Shown piece after piece: positions 43,261 through 52,252 of a stretch of 64,000 bases of DNA; positions within the stretch are counted from its first letter, which is position 1, and each line of letters starts with the position of its first letter. The position numbers and the translations under genes are program-made. The notes below the pieces were generated by a model. That model did not search any database and was not told where the DNA came from. It worked only from the letters and a program-made list of their open reading frames with translations. This DNA comes from Endoryza foliicola (GTDB taxonomy: Bacteria; Bacteroidota; Bacteroidia; Chitinophagales; Chitinophagaceae). The stretch is taken from assembly GCA_965226965.1 (NCBI GenBank), contig OZ245715.1, forward strand, positions 4,216,001 to 4,280,000, in the 5' to 3' direction.

Positions 43261-44418
43261 ATGCAACTTATTGAGGTAAACACTCCCGCACTTGAAAATG
43301 AATTCATCTCAGTAAACCCCCTCATCCAGGGTTCATTGCCCAATTATATTCGCCCTCTTGATAAAGACATTCGCGACGTTTTTAATAAAGAAAAGAACAA
43401 AGCCTACCGATTCGGAGAAACCATTCGCTGGATTCTTAAAAATGATGCCGGCCAACTCATTGGCCGCATCGCAGCGTTCACCAATAAAAAATATAAGAAC
43501 AAGGGCGACCGCTTCCCCGTTGGTGGTGTCGGGTTTTTCGAATGCATCAATGATCAAGTCGCAGCCAACCTTTTGTTTGATACAGCGAAAAATTGGTTGA
43601 AAGAAAAAGGAATGGAAGGAATGGACGGCCCAATCAACTTCGGAGAAAGAGACCGCTGGTGGGGATTGGTAGTGGAAGGATTCCAACCACCGCTTTTCGG
43701 AATGAATTACAATCCGCCTTATTATAAAGACCTACTCGAGTCGTACGGATTTCAACCTTTCTTCCATCAAATCTGCTTCGGTGTAGATCCCTTGAAAGAC
43801 CTTAGTCCAAAAGTTTGGCAACGCTACAATGAACTGGTGGCCGATCATAACTTCTCATGTCATTCAATAAAAGGTGACTTGAAAAAGTATGCGCTCGATT
43901 TCGTGACCGTTTACAACAAGGCTTGGGCTGGCCACGGAGGACTAAAAGAACTGAAACCGGAACAAGCCATTGCGATGTTCAAAAAGATGAAACCTGTAAT
44001 GGACAATCGTATCTGCTGGTTTGCCTACTATAAAGAAGAACCCATTGCCATCTTTATTAACCTCCCCGATTTGAATCAATGGTTTAAATACCTGAAAGGA
44101 AAATTCAGTGTCTTCCACATGCTGAAATTCCTTTGGATCAAAAGCACCGTAAAACCTACCAAATTCACCGGATTGGTTTTTGGAATTGTTCCGGAATTTC
44201 AAGGAAAGGGAGTTGACAGCTTGCTGATCGCTAGCGCCAAAAAAGACGTTGATGCGCTCGGCTACACTGAATACGAAATGCAGTGGATCGGCGACTTCAA
44301 CCCGAAAATGTTGAATGTGGCTGCCAATTTCGGAGATACCTTCAAAACAAGGCAACTCACCACTTATCGATACCAATTCGACCGAAGTCTTCCTTTTGAA
44401 CGACATCCGATGGTTTAA
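43261..44418 (+). CDS. GNAT-like protein of a conserved uncharacterised family
   Basis: 385-residue cytosolic protein. It resembles the YghO-type/GNAT-related proteins common in Bacteroidota, with an N-terminal part (IRWILKNDAGQLIGRIAAFTNK) and a C-terminal acetyltransferase-like half: KFTGLVFGIVPEFQGKGVDSLLIASAKKDVDALGYTEYEMQWI, where a GIVPEFQGKGVDS stretch occupies the place of the acetyl-CoA loop (Q/R-x-x-G-x-G/A). Substrate unknown. ATG at 43261 follows a weak TAATTTCG box. dnaX starts 62 bases later. Confidence 0.72.
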   Translation: MQLIEVNTPALENEFISVNPLIQGSLPNYIRPLDKDIRDVFNKEKNKAYRFGETIRWILKNDAGQLIGRIAAFTNKKYKNKGDRFPVGGVGFFECINDQVAANLLFDTAKNWLKEKGMEGMDGPINFGERDRWWGLVVEGFQPPLFGMNYNPPYYKDLLESYGFQPFFHQICFGVDPLKDLSPKVWQRYNELVADHNFSCHSIKGDLKKYALDFVTVYNKAWAGHGGLKELKPEQAIAMFKKMKPVMDNRICWFAYYKEEPIAIFINLPDLNQWFKYLKGKFSVFHMLKFLWIKSTVKPTKFTGLVFGIVPEFQGKGVDSLLIASAKKDVDALGYTEYEMQWIGDFNPKMLNVAANFGDTFKTRQLTTYRYQFDRSLPFERHPMV

Positions 44419-44480
44419 AAGCTTTCGCTGAAAACTGTTATTGCTTTCTTATCTTGCAACCGAATTAATGGAGGATGGGT

Positions 44481-46253
44481 ATGGAAAAATTCATTGTTTC
44501 GGCTAGGAAGTATCGTCCGCAAACATTTGATACCGTTGTTGGACAGTCACATATTACCACAACGCTCAAAAATGCGATTCGTCAACAACATTTGGCGCAT
44601 GCCTTTTTGTTTTGCGGTCCCAGAGGTGTGGGCAAAACCACCTGTGCACGTATTTTAGCAAAAACCATCAACTGCGAAAACATCACCCCGGAAGGAGAAG
44701 CCTGCAACGAATGCCATTCTTGTACTTCTTTCAATGAGGGTAGTTCCCTAAATATTCATGAACTCGATGCTGCTAGTAACAACTCGGTAGAAGATATCCG
44801 AACATTGGTAGAACAGGTTCGCTTCCCACCGCAAGCCGGCACCTATAAAGTGTATATCATAGACGAGGTTCACATGCTCAGTTCTTCAGCCTTCAATGCT
44901 TTTTTGAAGACTTTGGAAGAACCGCCTCCTTATGCCATTTTCATTTTGGCTACCACGGAAAAACACAAGATTCTTCCTACTATTTTGAGTCGATGCCAAA
45001 TCTTCGATTTTAAACGCATCACTCCTCAAGATACCGTAGATCACCTGCAAGAAATTTGCACCAAAGAAGAAGTGAAAGCAGAAGAAGCTGCTTTGCATGT
45101 AATTGCACAAAAAAGCGAAGGTTGTATGCGTGATGCGCTGAGCATCATGGATAAAATTGTGAGCTTTACAGGTGGCGTTCTCACCTATGCTAACACCCTC
45201 GAACACCTGAATATATTAGATGCCGATTATTTCTTTAAACTGCTGAAATGCATGCAGGAGCAAGATTTGGCCGGATCTCTGTTATTATACGACGATATCA
45301 ACAAGAAAGGATTTGAAGGCGATATGTTGCTCAATGGCTTCGCTGAATTCATTCGAAACTTGTTGGTATGTAAAGACAATCGAGTTGCTTCTCTATTAGA
45401 AGTAGTAAGTTCGTTCAAGGATAAATACCTGCAAGCGGCGGCTGAAACTTCTACCAGTTGGTTGATCAGTGCATTGAATATTTTAAACGAATCGGAGATC
45501 TCGTTTAGAATGGCAAGAAACAAGCGACTGCACGTAGAACTCACGCTTATTAAGCTCACTTATCTGAATCAAGCACTCGAACTCAGTTCGGAAGGTGTGG
45601 CAAAAAAAAAACTAGCTGAAGCTCGTCCTTTACAATTCAAACGCCTACAACCCATTGAGGTGAAAGCAGCACCTGTAGCGGAGGCTAAATTGACGATAGA
45701 AACACCGGCGGTAAAACCGGTAGTTGTAGCTCCTAGTGTAGTGGAAAAGAAACCTGCTACTGCTGCAGCAAGCAAACCCTTAGAAACACCGAAAGGTGGG
45801 GGCAAACTGTCGCAACTCACTAAAATTCGACAGCAAGTAATCGGCAAACAGGAAGATGCAGAAAAAGACAAACCGATTCCAGTAACAGAAGATAAATTAA
45901 AGGAAGCTTGGACCGGCTACACCCAATTGTTGCGCGAAGCCAAAAACCCGGCTTCTCAAAGTTTTGACATTGCTCGTTTAATCGTTACCTCGGAACAAAG
46001 TTTCGAAGTAAGTTGTAATAATAACCTGGAACAAAAGTTCATTGAAGGTGAAAGAAGCAAGCTAAGTGAATATTTGCAGCAGTTTTTTAACAATAAAAGC
46101 CTGTTGTACAGTATCTTAGTTGACGATAATGGTGAATACGATATCCCTGTGGAACGCCCACTCAACAACCGTGAACAGTTTATGCAGATGATTGAGCAGT
46201 ATCCATTGGTTAAAGAGTTGAAAGACAGGCTTCGACTAGAATTAGACTATTAA
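44481..46253 (+). CDS. dnaX: DNA polymerase III subunit gamma/tau
   Basis: Clamp-loader ATPase, 590 residues. Walker A GPRGVGKTTC at about 46-55, a zinc-binding four-Cys cluster (CENITPEGEACNECHSC), Walker B region IIDEVHML, sensor TTEKHKI and SRCQIF. From about residue 390 a Pro/Ala/Lys-rich linker (tau-like tail) leads to a small C-terminal domain (KLKEAWTGYTQLLREAKNPA). A GGAGG sits at 44470-44474, touching an ATG at 44475 but correctly spaced for ATG 44481, so I prefer the latter; a Shine-Dalgarno is unusual for this phylum. No frameshift slippery site for gamma was evident. Confidence 0.95.
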   Translation: MEKFIVSARKYRPQTFDTVVGQSHITTTLKNAIRQQHLAHAFLFCGPRGVGKTTCARILAKTINCENITPEGEACNECHSCTSFNEGSSLNIHELDAASNNSVEDIRTLVEQVRFPPQAGTYKVYIIDEVHMLSSSAFNAFLKTLEEPPPYAIFILATTEKHKILPTILSRCQIFDFKRITPQDTVDHLQEICTKEEVKAEEAALHVIAQKSEGCMRDALSIMDKIVSFTGGVLTYANTLEHLNILDADYFFKLLKCMQEQDLAGSLLLYDDINKKGFEGDMLLNGFAEFIRNLLVCKDNRVASLLEVVSSFKDKYLQAAAETSTSWLISALNILNESEISFRMARNKRLHVELTLIKLTYLNQALELSSEGVAKKKLAEARPLQFKRLQPIEVKAAPVAEAKLTIETPAVKPVVVAPSVVEKKPATAAASKPLETPKGGGKLSQLTKIRQQVIGKQEDAEKDKPIPVTEDKLKEAWTGYTQLLREAKNPASQSFDIARLIVTSEQSFEVSCNNNLEQKFIEGERSKLSEYLQQFFNNKSLLYSILVDDNGEYDIPVERPLNNREQFMQMIEQYPLVKELKDRLRLELDY

Positions 46254-46347
46254 TAGAAAAGAAAAAACCGAAGGCCAAGGAATTCAGCAAATTGCCTTAA
46301 TTTCGGCCTCGCAAATTAAGATCACTAATTAAAATTTTTGAATATAT

Positions 46348-47979
46348 ATGGCAGAAGTGATTCTCATGCCTCGCTTGAGTGATACCATGACAGAAGGTGT
46401 TATTGCTGCATGGCATAAAAAAGTGGGTGACACCGTGAAGAAAGGTGATTTGTTGGCCGAAGTTGAAACCGACAAAGCAACCATGGAACTCGAGAGTTAT
46501 AAAGATGGCGTGTTGTTGCACATCGGAACCGAAAAAGGTGGCAAATTACAAGTGAACGACCTATTGGCGATCATTGGTGCTGCCGGTGAAGACATCAGTC
46601 AACACTTAGGAGGTGCTGCCCCTGCAAGTGCACCGGCCCCTGCTCCTGCCGCTGCTGCTCCGGCTCCAACTGCTGCTCCCGCACCTGCTGCGGCTCCTGC
46701 ATTGGACTTGACCACTGTTCAAGAAGTTATATTGATGCCTCGTTTGAGCGATACCATGACAGAAGGGGTTATTGCTAGCTGGCACAAAAAAATAGGTGAT
46801 CCTGTTAAGAAAGGTGAACTATTAGCTGATATCGAGACCGATAAAGCTACATTGGAATTGGAGAGTTATAAAGACGGTCAGTTATTGTACATCGGAGCAC
46901 AAGCCGGCGAGAAAATCGCAGTAAACAGTCTTCTTTGTATCATTGGCGACCCTGCTAAAGTAGATGTGAACGGTATTGTTGCTGCTGCTAAAGGTGGTGG
47001 CGCTGCTGCTCCTGCTGCTTCAGCTCCTGCACAGGCTGCTGCTCCTGCTACAACAAGTGCTCCGGCGGCTGCCGTTGCTGCTCCTGTTGCTTCAACTTCT
47101 ACCGACGGAAGAGTAAAAGCTTCTCCGTTAGCGAAGAAAATTGCTGCCGACAAAGGAATCGATCTTTCGAAAGTACAAGGATCAGGCGATGGTGGAAGAA
47201 TCATCAAATCTGATCTCGATAATTATAAGCCTGCGGCTGCAGCTGCTCCTGCTGCCACTTCAATTACTGCTGCTCCGGTTTCATCTGTTCCGGGAGTTGT
47301 AAGCTTTGATGAAGTGCCGGTTTCTCAAATGCGCAAAACCATTGCGAAACGTTTGGCAGAAAGCATGTTCACTGCTCCTCACTTCTATTTAACGATGTCT
47401 ATTAACATGGACAAAGCAGTAGAAAGCAGAGCGAAACTGAACGATATCAGTCCTATCAAGATCTCTTTCAACGATATGGTATTGAAAGCATGTGCTATTG
47501 CATTGAAACAACATCCAAAAATCAACAGTAGCTGGTTGGGCGATAAAATTCGCGTAAACCACCACGTAAACATTGGTGTTGCGGTAGCGGTGGAAGAAGG
47601 TTTGTTGGTACCCGTAGTGCGTTTCGCTGATACCAAATCATTGTCTCAAATTGCCGGTGAAGTAAAGACCTTCGCGCAAAAAGCCAAAGACAAAAAATTA
47701 CAACCATCCGATTGGGAAGGAAACACATTTACCATTTCTAACTTAGGTATGTTTGGTATCGATGAGTTTACTGCGATCATCAACCCACCGGATTCGTGTA
47801 TTTTGGCAATTGGCGCCATCAATCAAGTGCCTATTGTGAAAAATGGACAAGTGGTTCCAGGTAACGTTATGAAAGTGACCTTGAGCTGCGATCACCGTGT
47901 AGTAGACGGCGCTAGCGGGGCTGCTTTCTTGCAAACCGTTCAAAGTTTGCTAGAAGAACCAATGAGAATGTTGGTATAA
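46348..47979 (+). CDS. Dihydrolipoamide acyltransferase (E2), pyruvate dehydrogenase type
   Basis: Core enzyme of a 2-oxoacid dehydrogenase complex, 543 residues. Two lipoyl domains: the first ends VETDKATMELESYKDG with lipoyl Lys43, the second (from about 127) repeats it as IETDKATLELESYKDG. Long Ala/Pro linkers follow each. The E1/E3-binding domain is VKASPLAKKIAADKGIDLS at about 253-272, and the acyltransferase domain ends with the catalytic DHRVVDGASGAAF. Two lipoyl domains and no neighbouring E1 point to pyruvate rather than branched-chain substrate, but that is not certain. A TAATTTCG -7-like box lies at 46298-46305. Confidence 0.94.
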   Translation: MAEVILMPRLSDTMTEGVIAAWHKKVGDTVKKGDLLAEVETDKATMELESYKDGVLLHIGTEKGGKLQVNDLLAIIGAAGEDISQHLGGAAPASAPAPAPAAAAPAPTAAPAPAAAPALDLTTVQEVILMPRLSDTMTEGVIASWHKKIGDPVKKGELLADIETDKATLELESYKDGQLLYIGAQAGEKIAVNSLLCIIGDPAKVDVNGIVAAAKGGGAAAPAASAPAQAAAPATTSAPAAAVAAPVASTSTDGRVKASPLAKKIAADKGIDLSKVQGSGDGGRIIKSDLDNYKPAAAAAPAATSITAAPVSSVPGVVSFDEVPVSQMRKTIAKRLAESMFTAPHFYLTMSINMDKAVESRAKLNDISPIKISFNDMVLKACAIALKQHPKINSSWLGDKIRVNHHVNIGVAVAVEEGLLVPVVRFADTKSLSQIAGEVKTFAQKAKDKKLQPSDWEGNTFTISNLGMFGIDEFTAIINPPDSCILAIGAINQVPIVKNGQVVPGNVMKVTLSCDHRVVDGASGAAFLQTVQSLLEEPMRMLV

Positions 47980-47998
47980 CCAATCATCTATACTATTG

Positions 47999-48028
47999 AA
48001 ACCCGATCTATTCCAGGTCGGGTTTTTT
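47999..48028 (+). terminator. Terminator of the E2 gene
   Basis: AAACCCGA (47999-48006) and TCGGGTTT (48018-48025) with an 11-base loop, followed by further T residues. 20 bases after the stop. Confidence 0.88.
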
Positions 48029-48373
48029 AATGCGTGTTTGTTCACCGCTAAGAGCGCCAAGACCGCAAAGGATTCGCAACGTGGACTTATCATTCTTCTT
48101 CTGCTGCTTCTTTTTTTTTCACCGCAGCGGCGCAGCGGCCGCAGCGACAGCGCAACGTTGACTCAACCCCTGTATTCCATTATCACATTCTCAAACCCTC
48201 AAATTATCCAATTGTTACTTCCTCGCTCTTCGTCTCCTCTTATCCTCGTTCCTGTCCTCCCTCTTCCCTCCTCCCTCGCCCTCCTCCTTCTCCTCCTTCC
48301 CCCCTGATTCCCAATTTGTTAAGGTTCCCCAAAACCATCCCCCCAAAAGGTAGTAGGTTCGACCTTGATTTAG
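48029..48373. repeat. Repeat block upstream of secA (RB, RA, RF)
   Basis: RB at 48041-48080, a T/C-rich stretch, RA at 48121-48160 (its third word is GGCCGCAGCG), then CCCCTGTATTCCATTATCA and pyrimidine tract to 48305. Unlike other blocks, RG is absent. No gene. Confidence 0.75.
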
Positions 48374-48381
48374 TACCTTTG
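48374..48381 (+). promoter_or_regulatory. Putative -7 box of secA
   Basis: TACCTTTG matches TAnnTTTG. It would give a leader of about 85 bases with an A/T-rich end. No -33 box at the expected place. Confidence 0.45.
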
Positions 48382-48472
48382 CTGCCTGTCAAAATGGCCT
48401 GTAAAAAACATTAGCACCCTTTTTGACTATTGTTCGTATATAACATTCAATAATTCATACATCGCTTAGCTC

Positions 48473-51400
48473 ATGATCGGTTTTTTATCAAAACTATTTG
48501 GTGGCAGTAAGTCGGAAAAAGACGTGAAAGCTATAGAACCAATAGTAAAGCAAATCAATCAGCATTTTCAGTCCTATCAACATATCAGCAACGATCAACT
48601 CCGTGGTAAAACCAATGAGTTTCGTGCCAAGATAAAAGAATACGTTTCCGGCATTGATGCGGAAATCAAAGATTTGGCAGATGCTGCCGAAAACCTTCCT
48701 GTAACCGATATCACCGGCAAGGATACCATCTACCAAAAAATAGATGGCCTTAAAAAAGACCGTGATAAAAAGTTAGAAGAAGTATTGCAGCAAATTTTAC
48801 CCGAGGCTTTTGCCGTGGTAAAAGAAACAGCCCGTCGTTTCAAAGAAAATACTGAGTTGACGGCCACTGCAACAGAACTCGACAAAGACTTAGCGGTTCG
48901 TAAAAACTACATCCGCATTGAAGGCGATAAAAGCATCATGCAAAACAGTTGGGTAGCCGGTGGTAACATCGTTACCTGGAACATGGTGCATTATGATGTG
49001 CAGTTGATTGGTGGTACCGTGCTTCATCAAGGAAAAATTTCTGAGATGGCAACGGGTGAAGGTAAAACCCTTGTGTCTACCCTCCCTGCTTACTTGAATG
49101 CATTGACCGGAGAAGGTGTTCATATTGTAACGGTGAACGACTACTTAGCAAAACGCGATAGTGAGTGGAATGGTCCCCTATTCGAATGGTTAGGTATTAC
49201 AGTTGACTGTATCGATAAGCACCAACCCAATAGTGCCGAAAGAAGAAAAGCCTACCAAGCTGATATCACCTACGGTACAAACAACGAATTTGGTTTCGAC
49301 TACTTGAGAGATAACATGGTTCACAATCCGGAGGAAATGGTACAACGTAAGCATCATTTCGCGATGGTGGATGAAGTGGATAGCGTATTGATCGATGATG
49401 CGCGTACCCCTTTGATCATCTCCGGTCCGGTTCCAAAAGGCGACGATCAACAATACCATATTTTGAAAGATCGTGTTGCCCGTTTGGTGGAAATGCAAAG
49501 ACAAGTAACGAACAAATATTTGATCGATGCGAAAAAGAAATTCTCAGAAGGAGACGACGATCCGAAGAGTGGTGGTTTGAGCTTGATGCGCGCCTACAGA
49601 GGTTTGCCAAAGAACAGTGCTTTGATCAAGTTCTTAAGTGAATCGGGCGTGCGCGTGAAATTGCAAAAAGCAGAGAATTATTACCTCGCAGATCAGCAAC
49701 GCGAAATGCCAAAAGTGGATGAAGAATTGTTCTTCCACATCGACGAAAAAAACAATCAGGTTGAATTGACCGATAAAGGTATTCAAAGCATCACTCGTTC
49801 AGGTGAAGATCCTGAATTCTTCGTGCTTCCTGATATCGGTATTCACTTAAATGAAATAGAGAAGAACGAAAGCTTGAATGCAGACGAAAAACTTGCACAG
49901 AAAGAAGCCGTTCTTGCAGAATATTCTATCAAAGCCGATCGCATTCACACCGTTCAACAATTGTTGAAAGCCTATACGCTTTTCGATAAAGATGTTGAGT
50001 ATGTTGTTATGGACGGTCAAGTTAAAATTGTAGACGAACAAACAGGTCGTATCCTTGATGGTCGTCGTTACAGCGATGGCTTACACCAAGCTATTGAAGC
50101 GAAGGAAAATGTGAAGATCGAAGCTGCTACTCAAACCTATGCCACCATTACTTTGCAGAACTATTTCCGTATGTATCACAAATTGGGTGGTATGACGGGT
50201 ACTGCGGTTACGGAAGCAGGTGAGTTTTGGGACATCTACAAATTGGATGTTGTAACCATTCCTACCAACGTTGCAGCAATTCGAAAAGACCAAGAGGACT
50301 TGGTGTACAAAACCAAGCGTGAGAAGTTCAAAGCAGTTATCGAAGAAATTGAAAAATTACAGAAAGCGGGACGTCCTATTCTTGTAGGTACCACCAATGT
50401 GGAAGTAAGTGAATTGTTGAGTAAGATGCTTTCAGGTAAGAAGATAGCGCACAATGTATTGAACGCAAAACAACACGCTCGTGAAGCGGCGATTGTAGCA
50501 GAAGCCGGTTTGCCCGGTGCTGTAACCATTGCAACCAACATGGCGGGTCGTGGTACGGATATCAAACTCGGACCAGGTGTAAAAGAAGCGGGTGGTTTGG
50601 CCATTATTGGTACCGAGCGTCACGAAAGCCGTCGTGTAGACCGTCAGTTGAGAGGTCGTGCCGGTCGTCAGGGTGACCCCGGTAGTTCTCAATTCTATGT
50701 GAGTTTGGAAGACGAGCTGATGCGCTTGTTCGGTAGTGAGCGTATTGCTAAGATCATGGACCGCTTTGGATACAAAGAGGGAGAAGTGATTCAGCACAGT
50801 ATGGTTACAAAGAGCATTGAAAGAGCGCAGAAGAAAGTTGAAGAAAACAACTTCGGCATTCGTAAGCGTTTGTTGGAATACGATGATGTAATGAACAAGC
50901 AAAGAAATGTGATCTACAAACGTAGAAACCATGCTTTGTTTGGAGAGCGTCTTGCATTGGATTTGGACAATGCCTTCTACTCTATTGCAGAAGGATTGGT
51001 AACCAGCTTCCAAGAGCAAGATGATTACGAAGGATTCAAATTAGCGGCCATTGTAAACTTTGCGATCGATTCAAACATCACCAAAGAGCAATTTGCTAAG
51101 GGCAATACAGCTGAATTAGCAGAGGCTTTATACAGCCAAGCAATTGGACGCTATCAGAACAAGTTGAGTGATTTACAAGCGCAGATTTTACCTGTGTTTG
51201 AAAATATTAAGAAAGAAGAATCTCGTCCAATTGAGAATGTTGCAGTTCCATTTACCGATGGTCGTAAGTTTATTCAAGTATTGGCGAATTTAGAGAAGAC
51301 CATCACAACAAAAGGACGTGAGTTGACTAGCTCTTTGGAACGTCAGATTACGCTTGCGTTGATCGACGATGCTTGGAAAGAGCATTTGAGAGCGATGGAC

Positions 51401-51796
51401 GATTTGAAACAAAGTGTTCAAACAGCCTACTTGGAGCAAAAAGATCCATTAGTGATCTACAAAATCTCTGCCTTCGATTTGTTCAAGAACATGGACGATA
51501 ATTTGAATAAAGAGATTGTAAGCTTCTTATGTCATGCAGGAGTTCACCAAGAGCAATCGGGCAGAAACGCCATCAAAGAAGGAAGAGAGCAGAAAACAGA
51601 TATGAGCAAGATGGTTGCGAATAAAGACGAGATCGATGCAAGAGGAGATGACTATGCGGCCAATGAGAACGATTACTATGATCCTTCAGGACCCGTAAAG
51701 CAAGAGCCCATTAAAGTAGGACCAAAGGTTGGTCGCAATGATGCTTGTCCTTGCGGAAGTGGTAAGAAGTTCAAAAACTGCCATGGAGCGGTTTAA
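48473..51796 (+). CDS. secA: Preprotein translocase ATPase SecA
   Basis: Motor of the Sec export pathway, 1107 residues, which is long for SecA (E. coli about 900). Walker A TGEGKTL at 194-200, HIVTVNDYLAKRD, the DEVDSVLIDDARTPLIISG Walker B, RGLPKNSALIKFLSESGVR (part of an insertion between about 345 and 400), GRILDGRRYSDGLHQAIEAKE, the helicase motifs ITIATNMAGRGTDIKLGPGV and RQLRGRAGRQGDPG, and the C-terminal zinc/SecB-binding CPCGSGKKFKNCH. Also an N-terminal insert at about 60-110 (DLADAAENLPVTDITGKD). Single gene with its own promoter and terminator. Confidence 0.98.
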   Translation: MIGFLSKLFGGSKSEKDVKAIEPIVKQINQHFQSYQHISNDQLRGKTNEFRAKIKEYVSGIDAEIKDLADAAENLPVTDITGKDTIYQKIDGLKKDRDKKLEEVLQQILPEAFAVVKETARRFKENTELTATATELDKDLAVRKNYIRIEGDKSIMQNSWVAGGNIVTWNMVHYDVQLIGGTVLHQGKISEMATGEGKTLVSTLPAYLNALTGEGVHIVTVNDYLAKRDSEWNGPLFEWLGITVDCIDKHQPNSAERRKAYQADITYGTNNEFGFDYLRDNMVHNPEEMVQRKHHFAMVDEVDSVLIDDARTPLIISGPVPKGDDQQYHILKDRVARLVEMQRQVTNKYLIDAKKKFSEGDDDPKSGGLSLMRAYRGLPKNSALIKFLSESGVRVKLQKAENYYLADQQREMPKVDEELFFHIDEKNNQVELTDKGIQSITRSGEDPEFFVLPDIGIHLNEIEKNESLNADEKLAQKEAVLAEYSIKADRIHTVQQLLKAYTLFDKDVEYVVMDGQVKIVDEQTGRILDGRRYSDGLHQAIEAKENVKIEAATQTYATITLQNYFRMYHKLGGMTGTAVTEAGEFWDIYKLDVVTIPTNVAAIRKDQEDLVYKTKREKFKAVIEEIEKLQKAGRPILVGTTNVEVSELLSKMLSGKKIAHNVLNAKQHAREAAIVAEAGLPGAVTIATNMAGRGTDIKLGPGVKEAGGLAIIGTERHESRRVDRQLRGRAGRQGDPGSSQFYVSLEDELMRLFGSERIAKIMDRFGYKEGEVIQHSMVTKSIERAQKKVEENNFGIRKRLLEYDDVMNKQRNVIYKRRNHALFGERLALDLDNAFYSIAEGLVTSFQEQDDYEGFKLAAIVNFAIDSNITKEQFAKGNTAELAEALYSQAIGRYQNKLSDLQAQILPVFENIKKEESRPIENVAVPFTDGRKFIQVLANLEKTITTKGRELTSSLERQITLALIDDAWKEHLRAMDDLKQSVQTAYLEQKDPLVIYKISAFDLFKNMDDNLNKEIVSFLCHAGVHQEQSGRNAIKEGREQKTDMSKMVANKDEIDARGDDYAANENDYYDPSGPVKQEPIKVGPKVGRNDACPCGSGKKFKNCHGAV

Positions 51797-51827
51797 TTAA
51801 CAATTAAGAGTTAAGAATTAATAATTG

Positions 51828-51853
51828 AGGCCGCGCGTTGCGCGGCCTTTTTG
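51828..51853 (+). terminator. Terminator of secA
   Basis: AGGCCGCGC (51828-51836), loop GTT, GCGCGGCCT (51840-51848), then TTTTG. Strong GC stem, 31 bases after the stop. Confidence 0.92.
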
Positions 51854-51983
51854 TTTAGTTGTAGTTTGCAGTTTAGCTTCTGCCTTCAAGTTGGTTCTGA
51901 TTGTTTATATGAGTTGACAATAATTAAACAGCAAATTCCTTATGATTGACCAGACAATGTAAACTCAAAATCTATAAAATAAA

Positions 51984-52009
51984 GAAGAGCCGCGCTAGCG
52001 CGGCTCTTC
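51984..52009. terminator. Perfect 26-nt palindrome, possible bidirectional terminator
   Basis: GAAGAGCCGCGC followed by its exact complement TAGCGCGGCTCTTC; every base pairs. Short A/T runs flank it (AAATAAA left, TCATTATT right), so termination from either side is possible between convergent secA and the amidohydrolase operon. Confidence 0.55.
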
Positions 52010-52047
52010 TCATTATTAATTATTAATTCTTAACTATTAATTCCCTC

Positions 52048-52116
52048 CAACGCGATAAATCGCGTTGCTACACACAATTCCACAAAAAAAGACCACCGCG
52101 ATAAATCGACGGTGGT
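52048..52116. repeat. REP-like two-hairpin element, copy 2
   Basis: Hairpin 1 identical to copy 1 (52048-52067). Hairpin 2: ACCACCG (52092-52098), CGATAAATCGA, CGGTGGT (52110-52116). Compared with 42936-42960, two stem pairs changed on both sides (T-A to A-T, G-C to A-T), so pairing is kept. Confidence 0.8.
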
Positions 52117-52252
52117 CCTTAGGTCTATCACCAAAATTGGTATGTAATGATTCAAAAAATACGAGGAGCTGTTTCGTTTTAATCCCCTTGGCCGCAGGCC
52201 AAACTCCTACCACCACAATCTGCCCCAATTATTAATTGTTAATTATTAATTA

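Larger units (their letters stand above)
51854..52252. repeat. secA-amidohydrolase gap: palindrome, REP-like pair, short inverted repeats
   Basis: No gene. Contains a perfect 26-base palindrome at 51984-52009 (starting GAAGAGCCGCGC), RG at 52012-52042, a REP-like hairpin pair at 52048-52116, a TTGGCC-GCA-GGCCAA hairpin at 52188-52202 and RG again at 52228-52252, running into the stop codon of the amidohydrolase gene. Confidence 0.75.

Noticed and set aside
46878..47207. Minus-strand Ala/Gly-rich frame inside the E2 gene
   Set aside because: Complement of the Ala/Pro linkers; composition artefact.
52037..52228. Minus-strand 63-codon frame in the secA-amidohydrolase gap
   Set aside because: It crosses the REP-like hairpins and the TTGGCC hairpin; no coding character.
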